A stretch of DNA of 21,380 nucleotides, from contig AVPN01000031.1 in the NCBI GenBank assembly GCA_000695325.1, positions 125,222 through 146,601 on the forward strand. The letters are read 5' to 3'. Below the pieces are notes generated by a model that saw only the letters and a list, made by a program, of their open reading frames with translations, was not told the origin of the DNA and searched no databases. This document shows, one piece after another, positions 1 through 8,340 of the stretch; position 1 is the first letter of the stretch; the number at the start of each line of letters is the position of its first letter. The position numbers were made by a program, and so were the translations under genes. The DNA comes from Pleurobrachia bachei. Taxonomy: Eukaryota > Ctenophora > Tentaculata > Cydippida > Pleurobrachiidae.

Positions 1-50
1 AAACCCTTTCCCCCGAGGATGTCACTAAATCGGGGTCCGACTGTACTACA
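1..50. mobile_element. possible terminal repeat of a pogo/Tigger-like DNA transposon
   Basis: Read on the minus strand, the first bases end in a block starting ACAGTCGGACCCCGATTTAG and continuing through GTGACATCC. A terminus of the form CAGT..GGACC..CGA next to TA is reminiscent of pogo/Tigger terminal inverted repeats. The partner terminus would lie outside the window and no transposase is visible, so this rests only on resemblance. Confidence 0.22.
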
Positions 51-218
51 ATAAATATTTTCAAACAGTTTAGAATAATCTACAAAGCTCTAGAAGAACT
101 TTGAATTTTCAACCAGCTTGGGAAACTAGAACAGTGCCCCTGGTCCCCTCTAAGATGGTAAGAAAATGACTGTATGTCTCGCGTTCTTAGAGAGACAGAA
201 TGAACAATGGTAGCCTTG

Positions 219-301
219 AACTACCCATTTAAAAGTTTGAATTATTCCTCTCACCTGGCCATGAACTACCCATTTAAAATAATTATTCTCTCTCACCTGG
301 C
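219..301. repeat. ~42-bp tandem duplication across a GPCR exon-intron junction
   Basis: Two adjacent copies of a block containing GAACTACCCATTTAAAA, then TTATTC and CTCTCACCTGG, lie at about 219-259 and 261-301. On the minus strand each copy ends in CCAG followed by GTGAGAG, so the 5' splice donor of the TM6 exon is present twice, 42 bp apart (after 297 and after 255). Use of the second donor would bring an in-frame TGA immediately after the first junction. Confidence 0.8.
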
Positions 302-2362
302 GTGGTTAATCCAGACGAGCCATTTGTAGTTACCCCCCAGGTAGTGGGCACTGAAGAAGAGATTGTAGATGGAGAGGGGGAAAGAGGTGAGGATGTTTGT
401 CAAACATACCGCTACCATCATACGTGCTGACCTGCAGAGGAGGGGGAGTGGTAAAGAGAGGGATAAAGGGAGATACATATCAAATGGTAGACATGTAGAC
501 AGATAGAGTTTGTGTGAATGCCGTTATGGTAACGAGGTGTGTGGTGATTCATTAACACGCTGGGGGGAGGGCACACTGCATTCTTACCAGATATGTAATA
601 TGTATCTAATAAGTGATTACGAGATATAGCATGTATCCACTATTTACTGAGTACTGACCTAGTTCCAGCTTCCTGCCATAACTCCAAGGCCCTGTGATTC
701 TTCGTCAAAACAGCCCGCTGTAACCCATGAACTTGCTGGTCTTGAGGTGTCCCCATAACCGAGGGTCTATCACCAGCGCCCATTCGAGGTGTAGATAGGG
801 GAAAGAAACCCTCACCACCAGCCTCGTGCCATTTCCTTATCATGGCACCCACGACGGCAGAGTAACCCAGGACCAGGAGAACCTGGAGGGCCATGAAACC
901 AATTGTATCCAGGGAGAACATGGTCTTGATCAGACCCCATGGAGCTGAAATATAGATTGGGTCATTGTAGAAGTCTTTCTCTAATCTCTCCCTTCCAGTT
1001 CCCCTCTCACTCGACTCTCCCCCACCAGCATCTATCTCTCCAGTCTCCGCTCACATCTCTCCCACCCCTTCTATCTCTAATTCTACAACCCCACTCTTCA
1101 TTTCATACCGACTGTATCGGGAGGAAACAACACCACTATGCAGTTCAACACGTCATGATCGTAACAAGATGCCACTACTTTGGTTGAGTGAAGGACGGTA
1201 CACTGTACCAGATTGTAGAACAACGGTACCCCCAACCTGCAGTTGTAGGGAGATTTGATCGTGACAGGAGATTCGAACTGTAAAGAGAGTTGACAGAAGA
1301 TTCGGAGACATGATGATGTTTGCACAATCTAAGTGACGGAAAAGTCAAAATATACGAGTGACATTTACCCGATTGCCAGGCTGATTTTGAATCCCTTTGA
1401 CTGTCGGTAGTTGGCCGGGTGTTTCACCATCCGATAACGATCCACTGCAATGACAACTAGCATTCCCATCGCCATGTACTTCAGTAGTTGATCAGCCCAC
1501 ATTACAAACCTGAATATAGACGGTGTGTTATTGAACTGAAACTTAATCAGTTGGGAAATGAAACTTCTTGAATATAAAATATCTCTTCAATTTCTACAAA
1601 GTGATTCTATATAAACTGACCCGCAGACTACGAGGTAGTTCCTGAACAGGATCCCCGAGGTATTCATGTTAAGAAGAGCGGATGACCCCACCATGAAGAT
1701 AGTTAGACCATCTATAGATGCCAGCACCATCGTATACCTGATGTAGAAGTTAGGGTTTGAAGTAGTGATGAAGTAGAGGTGATCAAATATAGTGATCAGG
1801 GCGTGAGTGGTGAAGTAGTGCATAAAAGTGGTGCTTGAAGTGGTGAAGTAGTTAGGGGGTTGAGTGAAGAATACAAATGATGATAAATACCTACAGAAAT
1901 GGCACTTCAGTCGCAGAGAATGGTGTCGGTGATAATGATCTAGGGAGAACATTTAACGAAATGACTAAAGTGGAGGAATGTGTTACCTGCAGGATACGTT
2001 TTGTCGAAGATTCTTGTTTCGCGTGATTGCAATAACTGTTAACAGATTTAAGATCACACCGGGAATGAACAAAACCTAAAATATAAAACACGGTTAAATT
2101 TATCAAAACAGGCTGTGTAGCTTCGTTTTTGAAGGAAATTGAAGGAAATTGAAGGAAAGAACTCATGAAAAAATTAAAGGACGTCATATACCATCCAGAA
2201 GATGTTGATGATAACGGTCTGTGGATCATCTCCATCCCCGATCCTACTCGCTCTCTCTGCCATACTGTAGTTGTCATAATCCCGACATGCCGCCTCAAAA
2301 GTCAGGTTCACCGCCTCTAAAGTAGGCTCCACAGTTAGAGGTTCCACTGTGGTCTCTGCCAT
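297..2362 (-). CDS. rhodopsin-like (class A) G-protein-coupled receptor, seven exons, 3'-truncated by window edge
   Basis: Plasma-membrane receptor. Exons, minus strand: 2362-2192, 2075-1987, 1737-1621, 1509-1369, 1236-1109, 944-659 and 431-297. All junctions are GT..AG and every phase matches. The ATG at 2362 begins a 50-residue extracellular tail with two N-glycosylation sequons (NLT, NYS). TM1 has the conserved Asn (GVILNLLTVIAI), and TM2 has the LAxxD motif (LASID). TM3 runs from Cys3.25 to DRY exactly 24 residues later (VVIAVDRYRMV), with Asp at 3.32. TM4 (ISLAIGLGVPLFYN) is followed by an ECL2 cysteine. TM5 and a ~60-residue third loop share one exon. TM6 keeps Pro6.50 but reads TSFP instead of CWxP. 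The TM7 exon is not found in 1-290 and should lie beyond the left edge. Introns are 82-236 bp. The ligand is unknown; Asp3.32 is typical of amine receptors and some peptide receptors. The class call is firm, the subfamily is open. Confidence 0.9.
965..1090. repeat. pyrimidine-rich tract inside the GPCR intron before the TM5 exon
   Basis: The plus strand is an almost continuous C/T-rich stretch (purine-rich on the transcribed minus strand) in the intron between exon 1236-1109 and exon 944-659. No coding signal is seen in it. It may be simple low-complexity intron sequence. Confidence 0.6.
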
Positions 2363-3274
2363 GTGTGTTCTGAACAAAATATTAAATGGGGTATTAAATC
2401 TAGAATAAATTGAGTCACTCTTTCCGTGCTCCGAATAAAAAGAAAATATGAACAGTTTAATAAATCTATAAGTTTAGTATTGTTGTGGCACATGCCGTGA
2501 CTACAAAGCTTTGTAGCAAAACTTGTTAACTACTCACAATTGAGAACAAGGAATACAGTAAGCAGTTATTAATTTTGTTATAACCGGTGAGGCAAGGTTA
2601 TCAAGCAAGTGAGCAGTTGTGCAGTTGGAAATAAAGGAACAATTCAAACTTCAACGCAAACTGTATAGAAAAGTATTAATATGAAACGCAAATTGCGAAT
2701 TCAACAGCTTAACTAAAATATACTGCATAATAGAGAGCAAGGGAGAGCAAGGGAGAGTAATTTTACGAGCAGTTACAACGTAATTAGCCCGGTCGGTTGG
2801 GTGCCCTACAGTATTATATTTTTCTAATACAGCTGATTACACACATGGGTAAGTTTTAGCACTACAGATATTATAATACCCCCCCCCCCACTTACACTAA
2901 ACCACGTGCTTGGCTGTGGTATAACACTGCACTTGCATTACACAGGGTGGGTTGTCTGACCTCCCCGAACCGGCTGTTACATTACAGTCATGTAGAATGA
3001 CAATGTGTAGTTCAATATGGTGGAGGTAATGGATTTAAATCATCTCTTAGGGGACACTGCTTCTTGACAAGCAAGGGGCAATGCAATGCACCCTTCATGT
3101 TGTGAAGCTCACGCCATATTTTATTTCATAAACGTTTTCGTGGTGTGTATTTGGTGCTCAACTTTCATTTAACCATAACTGGAGAAATATGTTTTATCTA
3201 AAAACGACTTCAACTTTATAAACTTTGTATACCAGTACGTAGTGCATTCTCTAGTTCTAAAAAGTGAAAAAAAC

Positions 3275-3348
3275 TTGGTAATGAAGGGCATTGCAAAAGT
3301 AAGGCACGTCTTAGCGTGCCTGCAATGTAGGGGGAACTGCGTTACCAA
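3275..3348. mobile_element. 74-bp hairpin MITE, copy 1 (internally shortened)
   Basis: The element starts TTGGTAATG and ends CGTTACCAA, with a central palindrome GGCACG-TCTTAG-CGTGCC and an intermediate stem GCATTGC / GCAATGT, so it can fold on itself. It is flanked by GAAAAAAAC on the left and GAAAAAAAAC on the right, compatible with a ~9-bp target duplication that slipped by one A. Compared with the copy at 20913-21002 it lacks about 16 bp of one arm. It has no coding capacity and must be moved in trans, if at all. Confidence 0.8.
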
Positions 3349-3417
3349 GAAAAAAAACGTGATAGAAAACAATCAATGAGCGGCCTATAACAAGCTGGTT
3401 GCAAGCTGTATGGCTGC

Positions 3418-3432
3418 ATGACTAATAGTCAT
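3418..3432. promoter_or_regulatory. palindrome ATGACTAATAGTCAT (AP-1-like half sites)
   Basis: A perfect 7-bp inverted repeat around a single A, preserved identically at 4908-4922 in the second duplication unit. TGACTAA resembles an AP-1 site. The regulatory meaning is inferred only. Confidence 0.25.
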
Positions 3433-3571
3433 TGACCATGAAGAAAGCATGAGCAATTCCAGGCTGATTTCAAATGAAGCTATACCACAAGCTGCACTGC
3501 TACACATAAAATAACAGCTGTATACGAGGTATGGGAACAACAGGCCAGGGTATATTGCTCGGAAGTATCTA

Positions 3572-3579
3572 TGACGTCA
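3572..3579. promoter_or_regulatory. CRE-like palindrome TGACGTCA upstream of the GPCR
   Basis: Exact consensus for CREB/ATF binding, about 1.2 kb upstream of the receptor start codon. It is preserved at 5062-5069 in the second unit, although the adjacent 6 bp differ. An 8-bp match can occur by chance, so function is only possible. Confidence 0.25.
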
Positions 3580-3692
3580 TACTCATATGGGCGTCAAATA
3601 GAATTAACTAATTAGCAGGACCATGTGCACACAAGTGTGTCATATATTGTACGGCAACCAACCGTGTATATCACAGCTTTAGTGGTGTAATT

Positions 3693-3788
3693 TCAAATAG
3701 CAAGAGAGAGTATAAAGAGAAAAGTGATATGATATAATCTGCCTTGCCACTGACAAATGGAGAGAGGTTCCACTGTGGTCTCTGCCAT
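3693..3788 (-). pseudogene. duplicated GPCR start codon fused to unrelated sequence (31-codon chimeric ORF)
   Basis: The segmental duplication copied only the first nine codons of the GPCR (MAETTVEPL). In unit 2 these read straight across the junction into the end of unit 1 and stop at the TGA at 3695-3693. The result would be a 31-residue peptide without receptor transmembrane segments. If the copied upstream region is an active promoter, a short non-receptor transcript could start here. This is a by-product of the duplication and not a selected gene as far as the sequence shows. Confidence 0.6.
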
Positions 3789-4162
3789 GTGTGTTCTGAA
3801 CAAAATATTAAATCTAGAATAAATTGAGTCACTATTTCCGTGCTCCGAATAAAAAGAAAATATGAACAGTTTAATAAATCTATAAGTTTAGTATTGTTGT
3901 GGCACATGCCGTGACTACAAAGCTTTGTAGCAAAACTTGTTAACTACTCACAATTGAGAACAAGGAATACAGTAAGCAGTTATTAATTTTGTTATAACCG
4001 GTGAGGCAAGGTTATCAAGCAAGTGAGCAGTTGTGCAGTTGGAAATAAAGGAACAATTCAAACTTCAACGCAAACTGTATAGAAAAGTATTAATATGAAA
4101 CGCAAATTGCGAATTCAACAGCTTAACTAAAATATACTGCATAATAGAGAACAAGAGAGAGA

Positions 4163-4292
4163 TAATTTACGAGACACATCTTCCGTAGAATAACTAATTA
4201 CCCAATACCTAGTGTTCTGGTACCCGTACACTATTCGGGACAGATATATTGCTGGTTTAGCTTGTCGAAACTAGCGCAAGTAATTTTACGAG
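4163..4292. repeat. ~119-bp block present only in duplication unit 2, with 11-12-bp flanking repeats
   Basis: Unit 1 passes directly from GAGAGCAAGGGAGAG to TAATTTTACGAGCAG near 2740-2771. Unit 2 has TAATTTACGAG, then about 107 extra bp, then TAATTTTACGAG. The flanking near-identical 11/12-mers look like a target-site duplication. No inverted termini are evident, so a replication-slippage insertion or a deletion from unit 1 is equally possible. Confidence 0.5.
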
Positions 4293-4764
4293 CAGTTACA
4301 AAGTAATTAGCGTGGTCGGTTGGGTGCCCTACAGTATTATATTTTTCTAATACAGTTGATTACACACATGGGTAAGTTTTAGCACTACAGATATTATAAT
4401 ACCCCCCCCCCCAAACCACGTGCTTGGCTGTGGTATAACACTGCACTTGCATTACACAGGGTGGGTTGTCTCACAAAAGGCTGACCTCTCCGAACCGGTT
4501 AAGACATTATAGTCATGTAGAATGACAATGTGAAGTTCAATATGGTGGAGGTAATGGATTTAAATCCTCTCTTAGGGGACACTGCTTCTTGACAAGCAAG
4601 TGGCAATGCAATGCACCCTTCATGTTGTGAAGCTCACGCCATATTTTATTTCATAAACGTTTTCGTGGTGTGTATTTGGTGCTATAACCATAACTGGAGA
4701 AATATGTTTTATCTAAAAACGACTTCAACTTTATTAACGTAGTGCATTCTCTAGTTCTAAAAAC

Positions 4765-4838
4765 TTGGTAACGAAGGGCATTGCAAAAGTAAGGCACGTC
4801 TTAGCGTGCCCGCAACGTAGGGGGAACTGCGTTACCAA
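4765..4838. mobile_element. 74-bp hairpin MITE, copy 2 (inside duplication unit 2)
   Basis: This copy is carried by the segmental duplication rather than by a new insertion. It has the same 74-bp length and the same arm deletion as the copy at 3275. It begins TTGGTAACG, so here the two termini are perfect complements (TTGGTAACG / CGTTACCAA). The left target duplication is partly deleted. Confidence 0.8.
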
Positions 4839-5061
4839 GAAAAAAAACGTGATAGAAAACAATCAATGAGCGGCCTATAACAAGCTGGTTGCAAGCTGTA
4901 TGGCTGCATGACTAATAGTCATTGACCATGAAGAAAGCATGAGCAATTCCAGGCTGATTTCAAATGAAGCTATACCACAAGCTGCACTGCTACACATAAA
5001 ATAACAGCTGTATACGAGGTATGGGAACAACAGGCCAGGGTATATTGCTCGGAAGTATCTA

Positions 5062-5069
5062 TGACGTCA
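5062..5069. promoter_or_regulatory. CRE-like palindrome TGACGTCA, second duplication copy
   Basis: Counterpart of 3572-3579. In this copy it is followed directly by ATGGGCGTC, whereas unit 1 has an extra ACTCAT between them. Confidence 0.2.
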
Positions 5070-5248
5070 TATGGGCGTCAAATAGAATTAACTTTAATCG
5101 TCCTGGTACACGTGTGTTCACACAGTATATAACATGCCGTTGGTACCGTGTATATCACAGCTGTAGTGGTGTAATTTCAAATAGCAAGAGAGAGTATAAA
5201 GAGAAAAGTGATATGATATAATCTGCCTTGCCACTGACAAATGGAGAG

Positions 5249-6443
5249 TTTTCGGCTATCGCGTCAATATTACAGATCAAGAATTATCAACCAACGACAA
5301 ATATATATAGCTTATCTAATTTTAATATGTCGTAATTTCAACAATGATTCTATAGCCTCAATTTAAACAGTTCCTCGCAATATTATCCAAGATCTCAAAC
5401 AACACACTCTTTTTCATCATCTACACTCCGGTGCTAGATCCTAATTCTAAGCTAAGTTGAACCAAGGTTGTCTCTCTTTCTTTCTCTCTCTATATCTCCT
5501 TCTACTATCTCCCTCTATCTCACTATATATCCCTATCTCTGAGTCTATTTACAGTACTACAGCCACCCACATTATCCGCTTTAGCACGTGGAAACGCAGG
5601 AGAGACCAATACATATATAGACTGAGTCTAGAGATGGAGGGGAGAGAGACACAGATGATTTAACGGGTAAAGGTCTTCTATCTCTGTATCGGTGCTAGAG
5701 CAACTATAAAAGCTATTTGTTCAAGAACCTAGACGAATAGCAGTCGAACAAAAAATCCCGCAAAAAGGTTCTACCTTGTTTCGAAACAACCTACAAGAGT
5801 TTTTTTTGGGTTGCCATAGCTGATACTTTTCTTGACTTCAATTTCAATGGTTTTGAACTTCTGAAAGAAGAAATAGAATATCTGACCTTTGACACATATC
5901 ATAGCGACATATATGTAGATCATATATGGACTGTCTAATTAGCCTCTTTATGCAGGCAGTAAGAGTCAAATCATAAGCACCTGTTATAAAGATTTTGAGA
6001 TGCTAAAATGAAAGGTACTGACTTGCTACGATTGATCTACGTGAAAATTTTCTAAAATCACGAGCTAGCTCTGACTTCTGAGAACTGAGGGGATTCTAAC
6101 CTTACTTGTGGGTCCCCGAAGGTAAAAAGTTGACAAATGTCATGCAACCAGACGAGTGGGATAGAATATGCCGTGACTTTTGATTTTCTACGAAATTTAC
6201 AAAATTTGTCTTCGGTCGCGGGACGAGGGTCGATATCCAGTATGTATTTCCCCCTCCCTAGATTGACTTGGATATCGCACTACTATGTTAGAAAACGTTC
6301 ATTCCATAAAAGATTTCACATATTGCGAAAGTAAACCATTTCAGACTAAGTAAGAGATAATTTTTCTGTGGTACACATTATTGCGTCGGAACAGATACAA
6401 TATATTGTGTGAATATTCCTAGTACAGCTGTGCCACTATGCTC
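5249..6443. other. no gene recognised; AT-rich sequence with one pyrimidine tract
   Basis: No exon with matching splice borders and recognisable protein was found on either strand. About 5466-5545 is C/T-rich (TCTCTTTCTTTCTCTCTC and similar), and a partly complementary purine-rich stretch (GAGATGGAGGGGAGAGAGA) follows at about 5630-5650. Short reading frames here have no family resemblance. Confidence 0.5.
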
Positions 6444-6506
6444 TATAATGCAGGCTATACCTATACTGGTAGGATATATCCTACCGGTATAGCCCATTAT
6501 AATGGG
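6444..6506. repeat. nested palindrome / foldback element
   Basis: The inner inverted repeat CTATACTGGTAGGATAT / ATATCCTACCGGTATAG has a single T/C mismatch and practically no loop. An outer stem TATAATG..GGCTATA pairs with TATAGCCCATTATA. A perfect 14-bp palindrome CCCATTATAATGGG sits at the right end. The whole could extrude as a cruciform or be the core of a small foldback mobile element. No target duplication could be assigned. Confidence 0.65.
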
Positions 6507-6564
6507 TTCCTAGAAAGACAGATTGACGGTGGTGTAAATGGGTATAGCAGTACATAGTAAAACA

Positions 6565-8340
6565 CTAGCCACTAGGGGGTATGCATAAACCCGGATAACC
6601 CGGATAGTCCGAATATTTGATGTTTTCGAGATATCCAGATAACCAAGCTCGGATATGGGACTCCGGATAACTCGGATAGTCAGGATAAAAGCCAGGATAG
6701 TCCGGATAAAAGTCCGGATAGTCCGGATAAAAGTCTGAATAGTCCGGATAAAAGTCCGGATAGTCCGGATAAAAGTCCAGATAGTCCGGATAAAAGTCCG
6801 GATAGTCCGGATAAAAGTCCGGATAGTCCGGATAAAAGTCCGGATAGTCCGGATAAAAGTCCGGATAGTCCGGATAAAAGTCCGGATAGTCCGGATAAAA
6901 GTCCGGATAGTCCGGATAAAAGTCCGGATAGTCCGGATAAAAGTCCGGATAGTCCGGATAAAAGTCCGGATAGTCCGGATAAAAGTCCGGATAGTCCGGA
7001 TAAAAGTCCGGATAGTCCGGATAAAAGTCCGGATAGTCCGGATAAAAGTCCGGATAGTCCGGATAAAAGTCCGGATAGTCCGGATAAAAGTCCGGATAGT
7101 CCGGATAAAAGTCCGGATAGTCCGGATAAAAGTCCGGATAGTCCGGATAAAAGTCCGGATAGTCCGGATAAAAGTCCGGATAGTCCGGATAAAAGTCCGG
7201 ATAGTCCGGATAAAAGTCCGGATAGTCCGGATAAAAGTCCGGATAGTCCGGATAAAAGTCCGGATAGTCCGGATAAAAGTCCGGATAGTCCGGATAAAAG
7301 TCCGGATAGTCCGGATAAAAGTCCGGATAGTCCGGATAAAAGTCCGGATAGTCCGGATAAAAGTCCGGATAGTCCGGATAAAAGTCCGGATAGTCCGGAT
7401 AAAAGTCCGGATAGTCCGGATAAAAGTCCGGATAGTCCGGATAAAAGTCCGGATAGTCCGGATAAAAGTCCGGATAGTCCGGATAAAAGTCCGGATAGTC
7501 CGGATAAAAGTCCGGATAGTCCGGATAAAAGTCCGGATAGTCCGGATAAAAGTCCGGATAGTCCGGATAAAAGTCCGGATAGTCCGGATAAAAGTCCGGA
7601 TAGTCCGGATAAAAGTCCGGATAGTCCGGATAAAAGTCCGGATAGTCCGGATAAAAGTCCGGATAGTCCGGATAAAAGTCCGGATAGTCCGGATAAAAGT
7701 CCGGATAGTCCGGATAAAAGTCCGGATAGTCCGGATAAAAGTCCGGATAGTCCGGATAAAAGTCCGGATAGTCCGGATAAAAGTCCGGATAGTCCGGATA
7801 AAAGTCCGGATAGTCCGGATAAAAGTCCGGATAGTCCGGATAAAAGTCCGGATAGTCCGGATAAAAGTCCGGATAGTCCGGATAAAAGTCCGGATAGTCC
7901 GGATAAAAGTCCGGATAGTCCGGATAAAAGTCCGGATAGTCCGGATAAAAGTCCGGATAGTCCGGATAAAAGTCCGGATAGTCCGGATAAAAGTCCGGAT
8001 AGTCCGGATAAAAGTCCGGATAGTCCGGATAAAAGTCCGGATAGTCCGGATAAAAGTCCGGATAGTCCGGATAAAAGTCCGGATAGTCCGGATAAAAGTC
8101 CGGATAGTCCGGATAAAAGTCCGGATAGTCCGGATAAAAGTCCGGATAGTCCGGATAAAAGTCCGGATAGTCCGGATAAAAGTCCGGATAGTCCGGATAA
8201 ATGTCCGGATAGCCCGGATAGTCCGGATATTTGATGTTTTCGAGATATCCAGATCCAGATAACCAAGCTCGGATATGGGACTCCGGATAACTCGGATAGT
8301 CAGAATAAAAGCCAGGATAGTCCGGATAAAAGTCTTTCAT
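6565..8340 (-). CDS. uninterrupted Tyr/Pro/Asp-rich heptapeptide-repeat ORF over the minisatellite (doubtful gene)
   Basis: A 591-codon frame starts with an ATG at 8340 (MKDFYPDYPG) and reads the array as repeats of the heptapeptide FYPDYPD. Its two ends share a non-repeat motif (SYPESHIRAWLSG) because the flanks of the array are direct repeats. A 21-bp unit preserves all frames, and the adjacent minus frame reads LLSGLSG without stops too, so openness alone is weak evidence. There is no signal peptide, intron or conserved domain. If expressed it would be a low-complexity acidic, tyrosine-rich protein. The non-coding explanation is preferred. Confidence 0.15.
   Translation of the reverse strand: MKDFYPDYPGFYSDYPSYPESHIRAWLSGSGYLENIKYPDYPGYPDIYPDYPDFYPDYPDFYPDYPDFYPDYPDFYPDYPDFYPDYPDFYPDYPDFYPDYPDFYPDYPDFYPDYPDFYPDYPDFYPDYPDFYPDYPDFYPDYPDFYPDYPDFYPDYPDFYPDYPDFYPDYPDFYPDYPDFYPDYPDFYPDYPDFYPDYPDFYPDYPDFYPDYPDFYPDYPDFYPDYPDFYPDYPDFYPDYPDFYPDYPDFYPDYPDFYPDYPDFYPDYPDFYPDYPDFYPDYPDFYPDYPDFYPDYPDFYPDYPDFYPDYPDFYPDYPDFYPDYPDFYPDYPDFYPDYPDFYPDYPDFYPDYPDFYPDYPDFYPDYPDFYPDYPDFYPDYPDFYPDYPDFYPDYPDFYPDYPDFYPDYPDFYPDYPDFYPDYPDFYPDYPDFYPDYPDFYPDYPDFYPDYPDFYPDYPDFYPDYPDFYPDYPDFYPDYPDFYPDYPDFYPDYPDFYPDYPDFYPDYPDFYPDYPDFYPDYLDFYPDYPDFYPDYSDFYPDYPDFYPDYPGFYPDYPSYPESHIRAWLSGYLENIKYSDYPGYPGLCIPPSG
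6611..6720. repeat. left flanking direct repeat of the minisatellite
   Basis: This segment contains TTTGATGTTTTCGAGATATC, then AACCAAGCTCGGATATGGG, then diverged GGATA units. It recurs almost identically at 8226-8335, where it has an extra 6 bp (CCAGAT). The same-direction copies bracket the homogeneous array. Confidence 0.8.
6701..8215. repeat. 21-bp minisatellite, about 70 near-identical units
   Basis: The unit is TCCGGATAG followed by TCCGGATAAAAG, itself two half-units of 9 and 12 bp that share TCCGGATA. Interior units are essentially invariant; variants occur only near the edges (TCTGAATAG near 6735, TCCAGATAG near 6776, TAAATG and TAGCCCGG near 8201-8216). Every unit contains two TCCGGA palindromes, so the array concentrates about 140 CpG-containing sites. 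Homogeneity with degeneration only at the edges is typical of recent expansion or gene conversion. The true copy number may differ because long-read or short-read assembly can collapse such arrays. Confidence 0.95.
8226..8335. repeat. right flanking direct repeat of the minisatellite
   Basis: Second copy of the 6611-6720 flank in the same orientation. It has CCAGATCCAGAT where the left copy has CCAGAT, and AGAATAAAAGCC where the left copy has AGGATAAAAGCC. Confidence 0.8.

Larger units (their letters stand above)
2337..3762. repeat. tandem duplication, unit 1 (GPCR upstream region plus start codon)
   Basis: About 1.43 kb that recurs head-to-tail as 3763-5248. It begins inside GPCR exon 1 (AGAGGTTCCACTGTGGTC on the plus strand) and ends at GACAAATGGAGAG. 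Long blocks are identical between units (for example around 2410-2700 against 3840-4120), with scattered substitutions and short indels. This unit is the one attached to the real receptor gene, so it holds its upstream and putative promoter sequence. It also carries a hairpin MITE, a C run, an E-box CACGTG and a CRE-like palindrome. Confidence 0.9.
3763..5248. repeat. tandem duplication, unit 2
   Basis: Second copy of the 2337-3762 segment, slightly longer because of an extra ~119-bp block at 4163-4292. The join at 3762/3763 places AGAGGTTCCACTG directly after AAATGGAGAG, whereas the right end of unit 2 runs on into TTTTCGGCTATC. Other differences include a 6-bp indel next to the CRE-like site and an 8-bp deletion beside the MITE. 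The divergence is low, so the duplication is recent, or it is two alleles assembled in tandem. Confidence 0.9.

Noticed and set aside
1587-2298. Long minus-strand frames of 121 and 135 codons in the GPCR locus
   Set aside because: They read through introns. The splice-consistent exons with TM1-TM3 motifs explain the coding signal, and for TM1 it lies in a different frame.
6701-8215. CRISPR-like array
   Set aside because: The 21-bp units are contiguous with no unique spacers, and there are no cas genes; the genome is eukaryotic. It is a minisatellite.
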